DNA of 21,255 bases from Chara braunii. Taxonomy: Eukaryota > Streptophyta > Charophyceae > Charales > Characeae. The stretch lies in NCBI GenBank assembly GCA_003427395.1, contig BFEA01000150.1, forward strand, positions 2,210,499 to 2,231,753. The letters run 5' to 3'. The translations under genes were made by a program, and so were the position numbers. Below, piece after piece: positions 1-8,322 of this stretch. Under the pieces are notes generated by a model. It saw nothing but the letters and a program-made list of their open reading frames with translations, had not been told where the DNA came from and ran no database searches. Numbering within the stretch: the first letter of the stretch is position 1; each line of letters begins with the position of its first letter.

Positions 1-33
<33 letters not shown>
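1..33. repeat. CT dinucleotide microsatellite
   Basis: A pure CT repeat of about 16 units opens the window and is cut by its edge. A looser CT-rich tract occupies a comparable place upstream of the leader ORF in the main LTR (2899-2935), which fits this being the start of a related LTR fragment. Confidence 0.9.
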
Positions 34-37
<4 letters not shown>

Positions 38-113
38 TCATGTCAAGAAGGATTGATTGAGTGTTGCGCGAATGATTCCTGTTTTTAATGACGTCTCGCG
101 ATATTTGTGATTA

Positions 114-422
114 ATGGATATGTGGACCGACAACCATCATTCGACTGGGCGCCAGCCTCCCGTATCTCCCATCCCAACGCGACCTTTTCCTTACAGTGAG
201 GAAAGGACACGTGTGTGCGAGTGGGACGTACGAGAAGTCGTTGCACGAATCGACGGACAGTATTACTTCCCTCCCGAAAATCGTTATTCTGGATTCGTAG
301 ATGCGGGCTTTGTTATTATCGATACGCACTTCCCACCTTACTCGGTATTGTTGTCATTTAACGAGTTGATCGTCATTCCGTGGATGGCCGCGCACTCTGT
401 GCACCGAATGTCAGCGTTTTGA
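114..422 (+). pseudogene. Broken leader ORF of an LTR element, unknown function
   Basis: An ATG-started frame of 102 codons with no known domain. Its second half shares a motif with the leader ORF at 3125-3646: a C-x-x-DVR segment, then GFV-I/L-ID, a proline a few residues on, and L-x-V-I/L-PW-x-AAH. Just after AAH the frame is lost. In frame +1 a C-x2-C pair (TGC at 400, TGT at 409) matches the C-x2-C that follows AAH in the other ORF after about 20 more bases, so a short deletion near 396 probably broke the frame. The frame-1 continuation stays open to about 557. The product is not recognised; a small zinc-binding leader protein is only a guess. Confidence 0.45.
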
Positions 423-862
423 GCGCTACGAGTCCAGGGGTTTCCACTACCGTGTGTGGACTGAAGACGAGCATAAAGAAAGAGCCACACGGCTGAGACC
501 ATCCACGTCGGACTCAGAACTAACCAGCGAGCGACAACGAGATATGATACGGAAATGAGACACGCGAAGCGTTCCAAAACCTTTTTGCTCCAAACGACGG
601 GCGGTAGCTCGGTGGGAAGCCCGACAGTATTTTTTGGATTGAATTTGGGTCTTTCTGTTTTCGCGCCACGTTCGCGCGCGCATTCCGCGACGCGCGAAAC
701 CAACCAACTTGCTCCATCGGACCAACACGGGGGATTTCAGTTCCGTCTGTGTCCTCACACTTAATTTCCAAAAATCCTTGGCACACCCCATCTTGCTGTT
801 TTTCTGGGCCTCTTTCCGCATGACTAACACTCCGAACGGAAGACAGCACAGGGCGTGAGGTT

Positions 863-1835
863 AGCGCGTCACAATCCATCCTCAGTAAAGGGCGCAAATT
901 CCAAGATGGGGACTGAGTGGGACAGAGAGAGAACCCCGGACAGGTGAGACAGATCCACCTTGTGCATCCGGAAGACGCCCTGGTAGAGTGGTATACAATA
1001 GGGAGAAGAGGAGAGCTGAAAGGCAGCCGTGACTCTTTGGTATGGATTCAACATGACCACCTATTCAGGGTTCGCATAATCGAAGAAGGGGAGGAACGAC
1101 GAGCGTTTATGCCCGAGATCCCGCTATCTGAACTTCCATTGGACCCACTAGAATGGCAATGGGCCCCCCAGATAAAGGCCAAAGACAACACTGCGAAACC
1201 ACGTACATTGACGGTAAAAGGCACCTATAGGATGCTTAGAGCCCGCAGAGAGCTGAAAGACGTGATCATCGACAGGTGGCAGAAACACCTCAATGTGGAC
1301 GACACCTTCTTTCACCAATACGGTGGTTTCAAGACTGCAAGTGCAGGCCGGCAAAAATCACCTCGCTTCAATGGCAAATTGTTCACCGCTGCCTCTCCAC
1401 AAACAATTGGCTGATCGACCATACACAGTTGGAGCAACAAGGCAGAGCCCTACCATGGTGCACACGCTGCCTGCAGGGATTCCCAGCCAGGAAAAGGCCG
1501 GAAACAATTGAACACATTTTTCTGCAATGCCCAAGAGTTGTCCTAACATGGAGATGGTGGGATAGGATTTGGAGACAGATGTTCCCGAATCAGGCATGGC
1601 CCTGGGACTGGAGAGTGATCCTATTAGGCCATCACCCGTCCTCACAAATGATACATTCGAAAGGAATATGTTCTCCTTGGGAAGGAAGACGGTCTTGTGG
1701 ACCCTATGGTGGCAACGCTGCGCGCTGGTTCTAGAAGGAAACAGGATGAAGGGAGAAGAAAGAAAGGATTCATTTAGAACCCATTTCCAAATAGAACTCA
1801 CGCAAAGGTGGCAGGAAACCAAAAGTACGTTAGCT
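863..1835 (+). pseudogene. LINE (non-LTR) ORF2 3' remnant with RT zinc-binding tail
   Basis: Three consecutive open segments in different frames give one degraded protein end. Frame 2 (about 917-1355) contains a region like the stretch before the zinc-binding domain of plant LINE reverse transcriptases (TLTVKGTYRML). Frame 1 (about 1356-1670) has the domain itself: WQIVHRCLSTNNWL, then C-x2-C (WCTRC), then ETIEHIFLQCP, which supplies the H-x4-C pair, then paired tryptophans. Frame 3 (about 1665-1835) has WTLWWQRCALVLEGNRMKG, like the LINE C-terminus. The polymerase core is absent. The sequence stops where the LTR begins, so the LTR element seems to have inserted into it. At least two frameshifts make it inactive. 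Confidence 0.7.
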
Positions 1836-2307
1836 TGTGATAAGCTCCGATCCGTACCGCGCGGCTTGCCGTATCCTTGAGGGAAAACCCCGCGGAAGCC
1901 CCGAAGTACGGACGCAGATAGAAAGGGGTTTTTCTTTCTTTCTGCTTTTGTTTTCTTTTTGAAACGACATTTTTCATAACTCCCACGGGCGAATAGCGGC
2001 CGCGGTATGAAAATCAAGAAATGGGTGTGGTTGGGACTTTTTGAATTTTGCGTGCGCGCCCAAGCTCCGATTTCTTCGCGCGTCTCGCATCCCTGTTTCT
2101 TGCTTTGCATCCTTGCACCATCTTCCCTTCTTGTTGCGCGCATTTTCCCCATGCAGGACTCTTCGTCTTCCCCTACGCCCAGCTTGATCACGTAGCCATG
2201 CAATCCCGCGGGTCGAACCCTCTAACTCCCCACCTCTCTCTCCAATCCTGCTCCTCTGCACCCTCCGCTGCCCGCACCTCGCGTCGTTAACCCGCCGTCT
2301 CCCACGC

Positions 2308-2313
2308 TATAAA
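2308..2313 (+). promoter_or_regulatory. TATA box of LTR promoter (U3)
   Basis: TATAAA sits in GC-rich surroundings (GCTATAAATTTGCGC), followed by CT-rich sequence and a likely start site about 25-30 bases on. The same block is kept in the other LTR at 21118-21123, although nearby bases have changed. This fits the RNA polymerase II promoter of the element. Confidence 0.6.
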
Positions 2314-3124
2314 TTTGCGCAACCTTCTCCTCTCCCTCTCTTTGATCTCGGCTGCAATGCTGCGCGAGCTCTGCGCGAGAGTCCGCGGTGCCGAACAGGC
2401 TCAACGAGCCCAAGGACGGGCGGAGTGACGACGTGGGGTGGGCCCCGCGGTAGTCTCGGGGCTAGGCAGTCGGAGGGACCGAGCAGTGGTGGGGATTGGA
2501 CGCCGGCCGCGGCAGGGCCTTGTGGCTATGGTGGTCGGTGGTCTTGGGAAGTTTTTGAAGGCTGCGCCTAGGGATGGCAGNCAATTGAAAATTTTGTGTC
2601 TACAAGAGGGACTCGCTTTTATCTCCATTGCTGCTTTGTCTATGCATGTCGTGTGTGTGAAGCCCCGAGTGATGGGAGCTTGTTCTGTGCATGAGTGACG
2701 TCGAAGGTCCATGGATGATTAGATGTNCTNTNNAGTGTTATTGATTGCATGCATGTATGTGTATATGTACTCGTCCGGGCGGGGATAGGGAAACTGAACT
2801 GGGAAACCGTCTGCTTNGGAGTATGAGTGTGTTGATCCGGTTGTTCCCCTCCCCTCCGCGGTCTTTCCTGCGCTCTCGCACGGTCTCGGCGTAATTCACT
2901 CTCTCACTCTCTTTCTCTCCCTTCTTCCCTTCCCCGATCGCCTTCCTTGGAACTGACAGTCATAGCTTTTCGAGCTTATCGTCCCCGTACCGGTGACGTC
3001 AACCGCCTGCGTCCGCGCAGACGGTCGACGCCCCCGCCAAGAGGAGAAAGCTTAGATTTCGTCATCTCCCCTCCCCTACGGACTCACTTTTGAGAGAAAA
3101 AAAAAAGGTTGCGACGATTGCTGT

Positions 3125-3646
3125 ATGGATTCGGTGTTGGTTCGGATGACTGGGAACGCGGGATCTTGCCCGTGTTCATCACGTACCTCCAATCGTCTCA
3201 TCTCGCTCCCGACCTTCCCTATCACAGATGACGACAACGTCTATTGCAATGCGGACGTACGGCGCGCGCTGAGGCGGACGGAGCAAGTGTGTTGGCAAGA
3301 CCTGCCGCAGGCCTGTGAGATAAGGGGGAATGGGTTTGTGTTGATTGATCGTTTTGATTCCCCGACTCTGATATTGCCTTATACGGGTTTAACGGTGTTG
3401 CCCTGGTCGGCCGCTCACGACGCGTGGCGACCGCAGTTTGATTGTCGCTTGTGTCGCCAGGGGGACTCGTGCTCGTGGCGACGACTGGTCCTGGGTTACG
3501 AGGGAGCGACACGTTTCCCCGAACTTTCCCGTAGTGCGGGGGCGCTGCCCGCGCAATTTCGAATTCAAATACCGACGAGTTCTCCCGCCTCTTTACCCTC
3601 CCGGAAACTTTCGCGCGGACTCTGTGAGTCCGACGCCGAGGCCTGA
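3125..3646 (+). CDS. Leader ORF inside the LTR/5' region, unknown function
   Basis: An ATG-started frame of 173 codons upstream of the PBS. It is not recognised as any known family. It contains C-N-x-DVR, GFVLID, L-x-V-L-PW-x-AAH, then a C-x2-C (DCRLC) and a further C, all but the last paralleled in the broken ORF at 114-422. Conservation of the protein motif between two diverged copies argues that it was once translated. The last third (after about 3500) is of low complexity and less convincing. The 8089-base duplication starts at 3683, after its stop, so it occurs only once here. It has no signal peptide or membrane segment. A role in gag translation or silencing evasion would be pure speculation. 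Confidence 0.45.
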   Translation: MDSVLVRMTGNAGSCPCSSRTSNRLISLPTFPITDDDNVYCNADVRRALRRTEQVCWQDLPQACEIRGNGFVLIDRFDSPTLILPYTGLTVLPWSAAHDAWRPQFDCRLCRQGDSCSWRRLVLGYEGATRFPELSRSAGALPAQFRIQIPTSSPASLPSRKLSRGLCESDAEA

Positions 3647-4055
3647 AGGCCTCAAACCACCCACCTCCACAACAAAGACCCGAGGGTTCAGACACTTTGT
3701 GAAGTCGATGATGAGGCTCGAAGGCTTCGAACCCACCACCTATCCCCCAAACCCCTGACGATCGAAGTTTGTCTTCCCCCGCCATCGCCCTCTCCCCTTG
3801 ATGCCTTTTTCCGTCCCGATGCATGGCGGCAATTCATTTTTGCGAAAACCTTTTTGATTTTATCGTTTCGGAGTGATTCGGCCCCCACACGACTCCGCGG
3901 CAACAGTTCGACTCCGAGAAAAACCTCGGCCACGAAATGAGAGTCTCCTGTTCCGTCCGAGAGACTCAACCCTTACGGCCCAAAATCCTCGGCCACGCCC
4001 CTCCTAGAACTCTGATCGGCGACCCTGTATGGAAAGCCGCAAGGGGACGTGAGGT

Positions 4056-4067
4056 TGGTATCAGAGC
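4056..4067 (+). other. Primer-binding site for initiator-Met tRNA
   Basis: TGGTATCAGAGC is complementary to the 3' end of plant initiator methionine tRNA, the usual primer of plant Ty1 and Ty3 elements. It marks the start of the internal region and the strand of the element. The first T may instead belong to the LTR. Confidence 0.9.
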
Positions 4068-4306
4068 TGATTCGTTTTCGGCTTCGAGGTTTTCCTAGGA
4101 CGATTGCCCTGTTCTAAAGTTTCTCCTTTTTCCTTTTTGATCTTTTTACTGGAATTTTCGATTTTTTTCTGAGTAGGCTGGCTCCCCGTCGACGGAGGCC
4201 CGCGAATAGCAATCCGAACCGAGCGAGGGGCCGGGCACGAAACCCGCCTCCCGCGACGGTGGAACCCGAAATTGTGGGGGCAAACGACAGCGACAACCAT
4301 GCGGGG

Positions 4307-5650
4307 ATGGCCAATCATCCCCTGTACTTTGTACCTCCTCCCTCCGAAGTTCCCATTTTTTCTGAGGATGACACGGATCCTCGCACCTGGCTGGCGGCCT
4401 TGAAAGCCCAGGGCTGGTCGAACCAGTTGCTCTGAGAACGAATCCCCGAAAGGTTAGCCGGAACCGCTTTTGAGTGGTACGGACAAAACCCCTTCACTAA
4501 TTGGGCAGCCTTCCAGAGGAAATTTCTCGATAGATTTGATCACATCGCACTAGGTCAATGCCTCCGTTTAATAAAGGAATACGCACAGCAGCCTCGGGAG
4601 ACCTTGGCTAGATATGCTGAACGTTTTACGTACCTATCCGAGCGCTCCGGGGTGGATGAGAAGATGGTACGGACTGATTTCGTCAGAGGACTGTCAGATT
4701 CTCGTCTGCGGAAAAGGATCCGCAAGAAATGTAACCCTATAGAACATACCCTGACGGAGCTAATTCAGTACGCAATTAAGTACGAGAACGTCGAGAAGGA
4801 AAATTACGATGTGGGCCTGGACTCAGAATCCGACGAAGATGACCCTTCGGGCGTTTGACGCAATAGCTACTCCGCTACGGCACGTATGTTCGAAGATTGC
4901 TTCGGGTTGGGTCCGGCAAAAAAAGGCTCGGATCGGAAATCTTCCTCCTCTGCTTCGGCCTCCCGTCGCCCTAGTCAAACGCAAGGAGGCCGGGGCGAGG
5001 AAGAAGTATCTATGAAAGAGGTCGCGGCCCAATTAGTTATGGTAGTAGCCCCGTTGACGGAGTTTGTTCAAGGTCTGCAACGGCAACGCATAGCCGCCGC
5101 ACAACGGCAACAGGCGGCTATGGCTGTCGGAGCCCCTATGATAAGACCGACCGTGGCCAGGGCTGTCCCACCCCTACGCTGTTATAATTGTAATCAACCA
5201 GGCCATCTTGCGAAAGATTGTCCGAAACCCCGAACTCAGGGCGGTCCTACCGGACCTTCCCAAATCCCACTGGCTTCTCCCACCGCTGCAGGACAGGGGA
5301 GGGTAGCCACGGTAATGGACACAGGAACGACGGAGATGGTGACCCCTGCGGCCACTGAGATAGGACCCGATGAGTATATGGCAGCAGCGATGTTCGAACC
5401 CGGGACCATCGGAGTGATACATCACGTCCAACGAATTACCGAGGAAAGCGACCTCGGACCGTGGCGACCCGGGTTCGAAGATCTTGCGGTACCTGGTCCT
5501 GAATACAAGGATGGTCATATCGACGTATTGGATGCCTTAAAGGCTCTGGATCTTCGGATCCCCGTCCCTATTCCATATCTGCTAACCATTTCTGAAGCGG
5601 CTAACGAAAAGTTGATCAAACGGTGCCTCAAAAACAGGCGCCGATTCTAG
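4307..5650 (+). pseudogene. gag: gag (capsid-nucleocapsid), copy 1, with internal stops
   Basis: A single reading frame (frame 2) runs from ATG 4307 to TAG 5648-5650, about 447 codons, but has TGA at 4433-4435 and 4856-4858. Before the ATG the frame is open back to about 4160, so the true start is uncertain. The first part has the retrotransposon gag pattern (TWLAALKAQGW, then FEWYGQNPFTNWAAF, then LARYAERFTYLSERSG). A basic, serine-rich stretch follows. A zinc knuckle CYNCNQPGHLAKDC (C-x2-C-x4-H-x4-C) lies at 5180-5221. Gag would form the virus-like particle and package RNA. Both TGAs could come from CGA by one C-to-T change. A 254-codon ATG frame (4886-5650) after the second stop keeps the knuckle. 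Confidence 0.8.
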
Positions 5651-5830
5651 GAAAGTCGACAGGGCAAAAAGTCGGTCCTACGGGACCCACCCGCCAACGA
5701 GGAACCACAGCCCTCAACCTCAGAGGTGCATGAAGCCAACCGGATAGGGATGATCCAGACCATAGATTCCGCCTCGGAAAAACCCGAGGTATTCCTCCGG
5801 GCCTATAACCTGGAAAAGTGTAGAGTGTGA
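5651..5830 (+). other. gag-protease junction: in-frame TAG then +1 frame change, copy 1
   Basis: After the TAG at 5648-5650 the gag frame remains open for 59 codons and ends at TGA 5828-5830. The protease frame (one base later) is open from 5766. The switch most likely lies near 5818-5830, around TGT AGA G, just upstream of the protease active site. It could be a programmed +1 shift as in other Ty3 elements, or a one-base mutation. The TAG could be a readthrough codon or a decayed CAG. The other stops favour decay. Confidence 0.45.
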
Positions 5831-8246
5831 TTGTGAGGTCTGGGGAAACCCCTCGGCCGCCATCCTAGACTCGGGATCATCGGCGGTCTCCATTTCTTGG
5901 AGATTAACGAAACAGTTGGGAAGGGAAGGACAGGTCCAGCCCTTCCGACCGGATGAACTGTATATATCCGCTACGGAAGATAGTATTCATTGTAAAGGGC
6001 GAATAACGAACGTGCCCATACGGGTGGGGCGGGTACATTGTTTGTGTGACGTGATCGTGATGGATGTACAGGCGTATGATGTTCTGCTAGGCATTCCGTG
6101 GCAGGCGGCGGTCGGAGCGCGAATGCACTTTGACAGTTGTAAGGTGGTGCTCACATCGGCCCACCCCAAACCCCAAACGATACCAATGAGGCTGGCGGTG
6201 CGCATGCGCACCCAGCCGGCGCCTCGCCTCACCTCGAAAGCCCATCAAATCAACATGATCCGACGCTTGTCACCAGACGAAAACGAACCCTCGACGAAAA
6301 CCGACGAGACTGAGGTACCCGACCGATATCCGATCCGAGTTCAGGATCGGTGGCGCCATTTTTGGCGGCGAGAACCACTGGAAATAGTTCGGGGCGGGTC
6401 CAATTGGTCGCACGCGTTCTCCTCCGTGGTGCAGGGGGAACCCCTGCTGAGGGTGTCCCGGATAGCTGACTTTTCAGAACCCCCTTCGTCCTTATACCTC
6501 AGAACGGACCCCCTACCTGAAAGATTTACCGAGCTAAGGGGGCTGTGCGATTTATCTTTTCGACCGCCACGACCCCTAGAGCCCTCGGCCGAACCCGAGC
6601 TGGACGGTGACAGTGACATGGAAAGCGAGCCGATGAGTCCGGCGGACAGTCAACTCATTGCGACTGTCCTTTCGGCGAAAACCGGCAACTCCTTGTTTGA
6701 GGCCTCGCCCGATGCCAGCGCGGCGGTCCCCACGGTTACGACGACGGTCTCCCTTCCTGGGGGAACCGTGGAAGTTGAGTTACCAACCCGTGTTCCGGAT
6801 GAATACAGACGCCTCCTCCTGGCGGTTATACGGGCCTATCCTGAGGCCGTCAGTATTCAGGACCATGACATAGGGCTAACCCCTTTGATACAACATGCGA
6901 TTGATACCGGGGAACATGTCCCGATACACTGCCGACCATACCGATATTCCCTTAAAGAAAGACAGCTGGCCTTGGAAAGGGTACGGGAATTCGAGCGGTT
7001 GGGGTGGGTCGAACCATCGCTGGGACCGTGGTCTTTTCCCGTGGTCCTTGTGCCAAAACGAAATGGTTCGGTCCGGGTATATATCGACTACCGAAAATTG
7101 AACGCCATCACTACCAAAGATGTGTATCCCTTGCCGCGAATCGATGATTTGTTAGATGCCATCGGGGCCGCTCGAGTCTTTTCCAAGTTCGATATCCGAC
7201 ACGGTTTTCACCACGTCGCAGTCCGACCGGAGGACCGACCCAAAACCGCTTTTGTCCTGTTCGAGGGCACGTGGCAATGGGTCTGGTGTCCCATGGGAAT
7301 TTGCAGTACCCCGGCAACGTTTCAGTGGGCCATGAATATGGCGTTCGCTGAGTTCGTTAACAAAACCCGACTAACCCAGCCCCTGATCAATTTCTGCGTG
7401 ATTGTGTATATGGATGATATTTTGGTCTTTTCGGAAATACACGAGTACCACGTGGAACACATCGAGTGGGTTTTGCATGCACTGAAAGATGCCGGGTTCA
7501 AAGTGGCCTTGGAGAAAAGCGAGTTCTTCTTGTCGGAGATTTCATTCTTGGGATATATCGTCACGGTTGACGGACTAAAACCGGATCCAAGGAAGGTGGC
7601 AGCAGTTCAGGACGCCCCGGCGCTGGTCACACTCACCCGGGTTCGGGCTTTTCTGGGGCTGGCATCCTATTACCGACGCTTCATCAAGGGGTTCGCCGGT
7701 ATAGCGAAGCCCCTCACGAACCTACTGAAGAAAGAGGAACGGCTGATCTGGACGCCGGAATGCGAGGCGGCGTTTCAGGCGTTGAAGGAGGCTCTGACAT
7801 CTGCTCCTGTGTTGGCGCGTCCCGACCCGACAAGACCGTTCACACTGTACACGGACTGGCAGCCTCAGGCGATATCAGCGGTGCTGACTCAGCACGGGAA
7901 GGACGGAAGGGAGCACGTCATTGAGTATGCGTCCAAGACGCTGAGCCAGGCGCAGGCTAATTACGAAGCATGCAAAGGTGAATGCCTGGCGGTGGTGTGG
8001 GGGATTCAGCACTTCCGACCGTATCTGTACGGCCAGAAATTCGTGCTGGTGACGGATCATCAACCGCTGCTGTCCCTACGTAACAACACGGACTACATGG
8101 GGACGTTGGGCAGGTGGACGGTGCGTTTGCAAGACTATGACTTTGACATCCGCCATCGCGCCACGCAGCAGCATGGTAACGCCGATGGATTAACGCGCCT
8201 CCTGCCGCCCAACAAGTGTCCCGCCAACGAGCGACTCATTCCGTGA
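5766..8246 (+). CDS. pol: Pol part 1: aspartic protease, reverse transcriptase, RNase H, copy 1
   Basis: The frame is open from 5766 and has no credible ATG of its own, so it is probably made from gag by frame change. Protease: ILDSGSS with the catalytic Asp at 5868, ending in DVLLGIPW near 6090. RT: VPKRNGSVRV and IDYRKLNAI near 7050-7105, catalytic Asp in FSKFDIRHGF (7191), and YMDD at 7407-7418. RNase H: Asp in YTDW (7854), Glu in KGECLAVV (7980), Asp in VTDHQPL (8055) and Asp in GNADGL (8184). All expected catalytic residues are present and the order is that of Ty3/gypsy. The linker between protease and RT (about 6200-6780) is acidic and proline-rich. The TGA at 8244-8246 follows CCG and could be a former CGA; the frame then stays open to TGA 8313-8315. 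Confidence 0.9.
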   Translation: MPPRKNPRYSSGPITWKSVECDCEVWGNPSAAILDSGSSAVSISWRLTKQLGREGQVQPFRPDELYISATEDSIHCKGRITNVPIRVGRVHCLCDVIVMDVQAYDVLLGIPWQAAVGARMHFDSCKVVLTSAHPKPQTIPMRLAVRMRTQPAPRLTSKAHQINMIRRLSPDENEPSTKTDETEVPDRYPIRVQDRWRHFWRREPLEIVRGGSNWSHAFSSVVQGEPLLRVSRIADFSEPPSSLYLRTDPLPERFTELRGLCDLSFRPPRPLEPSAEPELDGDSDMESEPMSPADSQLIATVLSAKTGNSLFEASPDASAAVPTVTTTVSLPGGTVEVELPTRVPDEYRRLLLAVIRAYPEAVSIQDHDIGLTPLIQHAIDTGEHVPIHCRPYRYSLKERQLALERVREFERLGWVEPSLGPWSFPVVLVPKRNGSVRVYIDYRKLNAITTKDVYPLPRIDDLLDAIGAARVFSKFDIRHGFHHVAVRPEDRPKTAFVLFEGTWQWVWCPMGICSTPATFQWAMNMAFAEFVNKTRLTQPLINFCVIVYMDDILVFSEIHEYHVEHIEWVLHALKDAGFKVALEKSEFFLSEISFLGYIVTVDGLKPDPRKVAAVQDAPALVTLTRVRAFLGLASYYRRFIKGFAGIAKPLTNLLKKEERLIWTPECEAAFQALKEALTSAPVLARPDPTRPFTLYTDWQPQAISAVLTQHGKDGREHVIEYASKTLSQAQANYEACKGECLAVVWGIQHFRPYLYGQKFVLVTDHQPLLSLRNNTDYMGTLGRWTVRLQDYDFDIRHRATQQHGNADGLTRLLPPNKCPANERLIP

Positions 8247-8322
8247 AAGCCAGAAGTCGCGGCGACGAAACCACACTACGGGGAGCTATACGTGCTGCGT
8301 AAGGACGACGCCTGAGTCCGGA

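Larger units (their letters stand above)
1..862 (+). repeat. Diverged LTR-like fragment related to the main element
   Basis: This stretch parallels the 3' half of the main LTR in order: a CT-rich tract, a GTTGCG block (63-68, like 3109-3114 region), a leader ORF with the same conserved motif, then a tail ending GGAAGACAGCACAGGG-CGTGAGGTT-like (about 838-862). The main LTR ends GGAAAGCCGCAAGGGG-ACGTGAGGTT-like just before the PBS. No PBS follows here, so it reads as the end of a solo or truncated LTR next to LINE sequence. Bases 423-862 otherwise contain only a short frame-1 continuation of the leader ORF and no recognisable gene. Homology is by eye and diverged. Confidence 0.4.
1836..4055 (+). 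repeat. 5' LTR of the main element (3' boundary inferred)
   Basis: The left edge is sharp: from TGTGATAAGCTC onward the sequence matches 20542 onward, while the bases before differ (LINE on the left, element 3' region on the right). Over the compared part identity is about 94 percent, mostly transitions, with a 104-base net deletion here at about 2190. The right edge is placed at the PBS. A TATA box lies at 2308, a CT-rich tract at 2899-2935 and a purine tract at 3092-3108. Stretches 2446-3124 have no convincing gene and contain Ns at 2581, 2727, 2730, 2732-2733 and 2817. The ends do not form a TG...CA pair next to the PBS. An alternative is a shorter LTR beginning near 3109. Confidence 0.65.

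Noticed and set aside
1358-2203. Long minus-strand frame of 281 codons
   Set aside because: It crosses the LINE-LTR boundary, has no domain, and lies opposite better-supported sequence.
2007-2290. Overlapping small frames in the LTR upstream of the TATA box
   Set aside because: They are in the promoter part, and frame is not kept in the other LTR because of indels.
2438-2698. Small plus-strand frame of 86 codons in the LTR
   Set aside because: Contains an N, has no domain, and lies just after the presumed transcription start in the LTR; no support for translation.
3222-3824. Minus-strand frame of 200 codons opposite the leader ORF
   Set aside because: Low-complexity, Arg- and Ser-rich, typical of a GC-rich antisense shadow; its end is repeated at the 11771 junction.
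5916-8246. Pol start at 5916
   Set aside because: The first codon there is TTG and lies after the protease active site at 5868, so it cannot be the start of a working protease.
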